Source: Datnioides undecimradiatus
Taxonomy: Eukaryota > Chordata > Actinopteri > Lobotiformes > Datnioididae
Assembly (NCBI GenBank): GCA_008933995.1
Contig: WARS01000007.1
Location: forward strand, 7,250,923 to 7,314,922
Length of the DNA stretch: 64,000 nucleotides
Reading direction: 5' to 3'
Shown one piece after another: positions 59,633-64,000 of the stretch. The position numbers and the translations under genes were made by a program. Under the pieces are notes generated by a model that was not told where the DNA came from, searched no databases, and saw only the letters and a list, made by a program, of their open reading frames with translations. Position 1 is the stretch's first letter; every line of letters starts with the position of its first letter.

Positions 59633-62600
59633 TAAATCCAATGTGTTATAGAGGTTTTCACACGTTCCTATAAACTGAGTCTGTGTCCATATTGTAATTT
59701 GGCCAGTTAGGGTCCTGTTTTATTGCCATAGGTTTGGGATCTGTGTGTCAAAGTGTCTAATCCATGAGTGATCCAAGCTGACTGTCTATCAGATATGGTA
59801 ACTGGATTAATTAGAATCATTGCAGGAGAAAATATTTTTTGTTTTTATTTTCTTTTAGGCAGATTCCAACTGTGAAGTGCTTGAAAAATGAGGCGTTATT
59901 GCTCTATTTAGTGATTTCTGGAGCAAGATGCTGTTTCCAGGGTGTTGTCTCTTTTAAGTCAACGGTGATTTGGTGCATTATATTTTGGATCTGCTTTATT
60001 TTGTACAAGGTTTGACTGTTTTCTACTCTTGCCTTGACTCTACCTCAATCATGTTGAATTAGGTATCTTCATAGGTCACTGATCTTTTGTGTGCCCGGGA
60101 CATGAAAATTTAAAGTGACCTGGTGCCTGGGGGTTCATGGCACTGCTAAAAAAAAGCCAAATGAACATGGTCATCAGAGAATGAACCTTTTGAGTACACT
60201 TGCCTTTGTAAACAAACTTAGAATCAGAATAATCCACAAGGTCAAAACAGTAACATCATGCTCAAGATGTTTACCAATTTAAAAGGAACATTACCGTGAA
60301 ATTTGCTACTCACATGCATCCTTCCAGCATGTAGGGGTTAGCTAAATGTCTTCATCTGTGGTGCCTTGATTTTATTGATAATAAAATCATCAGCATGTTG
60401 ATTATTTTGCACTCATTTGTCTTGTGTGGTGTAGTATGCATTGCATCCTCCATAATTTGTTAGCAGACTTTAAGATGTACTTGTTTAGTCAGGAATGGGG
60501 CTTCATCAAAGTTGTGACAATATCTATTGGTAAAGTAAGTGATCATGAAAACCGCATCTTACAGCTGGTGCCAAAATGCATTCCATGTATCTGTCTGTGT
60601 TGCATGTGTGTTCATTTGTGGTAGAAGTGCATGTGTGGCTAAACACATCCACATGTGCTGGTTCAGACCTGGTGGGGTTATAATTTAATTTTCTCCCTCT
60701 AAATGCAGCTACTGTCTGTGCTGATATGAACTAACTGGATTTCACATATCTCTTCGTGATTATTTGATTACTTCATTATCTTGTGACCCCACACCAGTCG
60801 GTTGTTCTGATATTTTGGCACTAGGAGGCGCTGCTGATCATGTGGGGGGTCTAGATCTTCCGCTGAGGTCTACCAGAGGACAATGATGATGTCATTGCTC
60901 TTTAAGCCAAAGGACCTCTGTTGGTATTTGACAGCTCACACAGCAAAATGGGAGATTATGGATACAAATGTGAAAACAGTGCTGTGATTGTGTGACAAAA
61001 TGCAGATTAAAAATCCAATCCTGTCAGCTGCTTTTATGTCGTAACACATCCCTGACACTGGCACAGAAATATACTGTGAGTGAATGTATTTGTGCCAGAT
61101 GTATGTGGTTACTGTTAGTACATATGGATTGGTATGTGCTTTCTCCTGGTTACAGAAACCAGAGATACTTGTGACACAAACTTGGAATAGTGGAATATGA
61201 AACTTGGACACCAAACCCTTAACAAGCTCAGCTTAGTGCTTATATGTAAACAGTCTCAATGAGCCGAAAAAATGACAACAATACCCCGCCTTTAACCACA
61301 ACAAACAGTCGAAAGACAGCTACTGCAGATGGTCAAGCAGGTGGCTCCTCTGTCAGATTAAAAAAAGAAGAAGAAGATATTCCTGATCAAAGATACTTCA
61401 AGAGGTAAAATAATAGAAGCAATAAGTAAAGTGAGACACTTTAATGGTAAGCTAACAAAATAATAATTTCACACACACTTCTGCACTTGATGAGTCATAC
61501 AAAGTTATGTGCTGACGAAGGACATCAGATGTAAAAGGGATGCGGCAGTTAAAGCACATTGCTGTTTGTTTTCAAAACATCAAATTATGAGGCTGCCAAA
61601 ATTACAAACTACAGGTTAAAAAAAAGGAAGAAAATAGGGATATGAAGGATATACTCTGTAATATGTTTCCTGATCCTGATAACACAAAACTGAACCCTCA
61701 ACCTGATCTGAACCTTGTAATATCACTGTTTGTAGTGGGGATTTCAACAATCGTTTATAGGCTTTAAAAGAGTAACTAACCTGCAACCTGTCAAACCATC
61801 ATGAGCAGTCATTGTTTCTGGTGCTGAAAGTACTGTATGTGCCAAAACATGCCCTACCTGACATGCCCTCCTAGAGGGAAACCAGTGAAACATGACTATC
61901 AACATCTTTATTCTGTTATCTTAAAGGTAAGGAGTGTTTACTGATGACAGTGGGGGCAAAAAGACACAACCTGAATGCCAACCTGCCCCCCCTTCAACAA
62001 AGAAACAAGAACATGTTTACATTGTCCAGTCTTCAAACTTAGGTTGATTAGTTTAAGCATGTTAGGTTAGCGTATCTAAACTCACTCTGAGAGACCAGCA
62101 GAGGCAGCTGGATGAATCCTCCAGTGGTTTCAGTTTTGTCAATTTCGTCAACAGCTTCTGGCAACTGTAAGCTGGAATTTATGTAAATGCAGTAACTTAT
62201 GCATGAACACACGTATGCGCACAATGCGTTATAGATGACACACATAAAAACACAGGATAAGCTTTTAAAATGAACAGGACAGTCATTTGAGTTGGCACAA
62301 ATCAAACAGAGCAAATGTAAAAAGATAAAATAATCTGACAAAACGAGAAAAACCAAAACTCAGTTACTGGTCCAGGATCTTGGTATCTAACCAATGACAA
62401 CCCAGAACCCCCCCACCCTCAGACAGAGTGATCTACTACACCAAATCATACAGGTGACCTTGGTTTAACTTGTAATGCATCTTCCAAAATCAATTACCTG
62501 AAGCAACCATCATTTAGTGGTGTCAGTTGTATTTAGCTGTGGGACACACAAAAGTCGATTTTCTGTCTGTTCATCACTGTCAGAATGCAGAAGATACTGA

Positions 62601-63009
62601 CCAAAGCTTCAAAGTTCTCTGAAACTACAGTCAGAACATCACGTAATGCACGTTTGATGTAGAACTTTCCAGATTTTCCAGGTTTTGCAGCACATAAAGC
62701 AGTCCCTCTCCGGGCCCACAGCAACTCTGACCAGTGTATCATCCGTGTATCTGTTGCTGTTGCCTCTGACAGTTGCCACATAATGAATGGCCAGGGCGGC
62801 AGAGTAAACAGTTTGGGGCGTGAGCTGTGTGCAGGGGAGGTCAGACATGCTGATTTATGGCCTCTGTGATAAATCATCTCCTCTTTCTGGGAGGAGGTCG
62901 CCGTCAGATCCTCCTGACTGAGGAGCATGTGTGGATTCAGCTGTGGCCTCCATGACCTGCGGGCAGGGCTGCTGATGCGGCCTGGAGGCTCAGTGCCAAT
63001 CGAATACGC
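59633..63009. other. Gene-free stretch, 3.4 kb
   Basis: Holds a CTCF-like site at 60818-60832 and a short (GAA)n tract at about 61364-61377. A 131-codon minus frame at 62533-62928 and a 102-codon one at 62048-62356 show no domain. No gene was recognised. Confidence 0.5.
60818..60832 (+). promoter_or_regulatory. CTCF-like motif
   Basis: GCACTAGGAGGCGCT fits CCASYAGRKGGCRSY at 13 of 15 positions and keeps the central AG and GGC. Same strand as the site at 53085. Binding is not shown. Confidence 0.3.
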
Positions 63010-63440
63010 CTCCTACTCCTTGTCACTCGTCTCTTCCTCATCCTTCTTTTCTTCCCTCCTTTGCCTCCTCCTACTTGAGTACTTTCCTTTCGCCATTTAT
63101 CTCTTGCTCTTCATTCTCTTGTTCCTCATTCTCCTCTCACTCTTACATATCTTTGTCATCCCGCTTTTATTTCTGCTCGGCTTTCTATCTCGAATTTCAC
63201 AAAACCTCTTTCTTTTTTTAATCTTCTGCTCCTTCTCCTCTTACGCCGTTTAATCTTTTCCTCCTCCTTCTCGTCCTTTTTCTATACCCATTACCCTCCT
63301 ACTCCCTCCCCCTCATCCTCTTCTTACTCTCTCTCACCTCTCACTGCTCCTTCTCCTTTCATTGCTCATCCTCTCTCACCAGTCACAACTGCCCTGCTTT
63401 ATCTCCCACTCCTCCTCTTCCTCCTTCTCTTTCTCCAGCT
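63010..63440 (+). repeat. Polypyrimidine tract, about 430 bp
   Basis: The plus strand is almost wholly C and T, with recurring TCCTCCT, CTCTTCC and CTTCTCC words and few purines, but no fixed period. It can adopt triplex DNA. The Leu/Phe/Ser-rich frame at 62927-63253 is produced by this composition and is not a membrane protein gene. Confidence 0.85.
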
Positions 63441-64000
63441 TAATTAGATAACATCCATTAGTGCTCACTCGATCATCATTTACCTGTCTGTTGCAAACAC
63501 CTACTTAAAACAGATGGGATGATAACATGGGATATTTACCAAGCCTACTGCAAATCATCGTGGGGGGTGCAAACTTTTACAATGCAATTGTTCAATTTAT
63601 TAGGATATTTTCTAAGGCTGCAGATGTAAATGACCCCAGATGCAGTTCATCTGATTTGTTATAAGGCCTCTGAAATCTGAAGTCCTTAGGTGGGGCTTTG
63701 TTCATGCATGTTGCACGTGCCTGGAAAATAATGAATCACTGAAACTTGAACCTGGAATATTTGTTCTCAAACACATTTCAGGCATTGTATTATTGCAATA
63801 TTGCATAAATGTTGTCCTTTCCTTGTATAAAAGGCTGTATTTCCGTAAGGTGATGTGATTTTCTGGACTTGCCAGACTGTTGTAGCTGTTGTATTGTTTG
63901 AATTTACCCACTTTGTCATATTCATGTTACTGATGATCATTTCAGTGTGTAAATATTTTGTGAAAGCACCAAATATTTATCCTGACTGCACTGTTCAATA
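63441..64000. other. Gene-free stretch at the window edge
   Basis: Starts with a small TAAT-bearing block (CTTAATTAGATAACATCC, then TCGATCATCATTTACC). The rest is AT-rich with no recognised feature. Confidence 0.5.

Noticed and set aside
62927-63253. Leu/Phe/Ser-rich frame that looks like a membrane protein
   Set aside because: The polypyrimidine tract alone makes Leu, Phe and Ser codons; there is no fixed start or domain.
1-64000. CRISPR arrays, operons, riboswitches, prophage or plasmid features
   Set aside because: No direct repeats with unique spacers, no packed gene order and no bacterial signals; the DNA is vertebrate.

Overview
The window reads as teleost fish nuclear DNA, most likely from a percomorph (perch-like) species. 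The base composition is AT-rich and CpG-poor. There are long (CA)n/(TG)n runs, no operons, no prokaryotic ribosome-binding sites and no long open frames. Many stretches match, from memory, dispersed repeats that are common in percomorph introns and intergenic DNA. No database search was possible, so repeat families are described by their sequence signs and not given catalogue names. I could not recognise a single host protein-coding exon. The 64 kb is best seen as a gene desert or part of a very large intron.

The one sizeable coding element is at 32417-34341 on the minus strand. It is the 5' end of an LTR retrotransposon: a 510-bp LTR (33832-34341), a short leader, and an open frame of about 465 codons (32417-33814) that starts MDPAG and then breaks into nested in-frame tandem repeats. 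The LTR holds a TATA box, a likely transcript start and an AATAAA signal in the right order. The first 11 nt of the predicted RNA are perfectly complementary to the 11 nt just inside the LTR. This is the arrangement of the self-priming Tf1/sushi branch of Ty3/gypsy elements. No second LTR is present.

Left part (1-13 kb): mostly plain non-coding DNA, with one copy of a 'blocks of TTAGCATG' repeat (2550-2755), a near-complete 500-bp repeat (3635-4130), a GGTTAG-bearing repeat (9654-9805), AT microsatellites (11297-11367) and a possible conserved non-coding element (12225-12420). Middle (13-32 kb): a TIR-bearing MITE (13312-13506), a further fish repeat (14356-14692), a purine-rich strand (15405-15722), a LINE tail (17560-17635), more repeat copies, and candidate regulatory blocks near 16, 25.5 and 26.4 kb. 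Right part (34-64 kb): a strong conserved-element candidate (34930-35170), a 38-nt foldback (36442-36479), a decayed reverse-transcriptase fragment (46308-46469), a second LINE tail (57635-57797), repeat copies in both orientations, and a 430-bp polypyrimidine tract (63010-63440).

The genes do not work together as a pathway, because none are present beyond mobile-element remnants. Interest lies in the LTR element, the foldback, the density of old mobile DNA, and several blocks rich in TAATTA-like sites that may be long-range enhancers of a gene outside the window.
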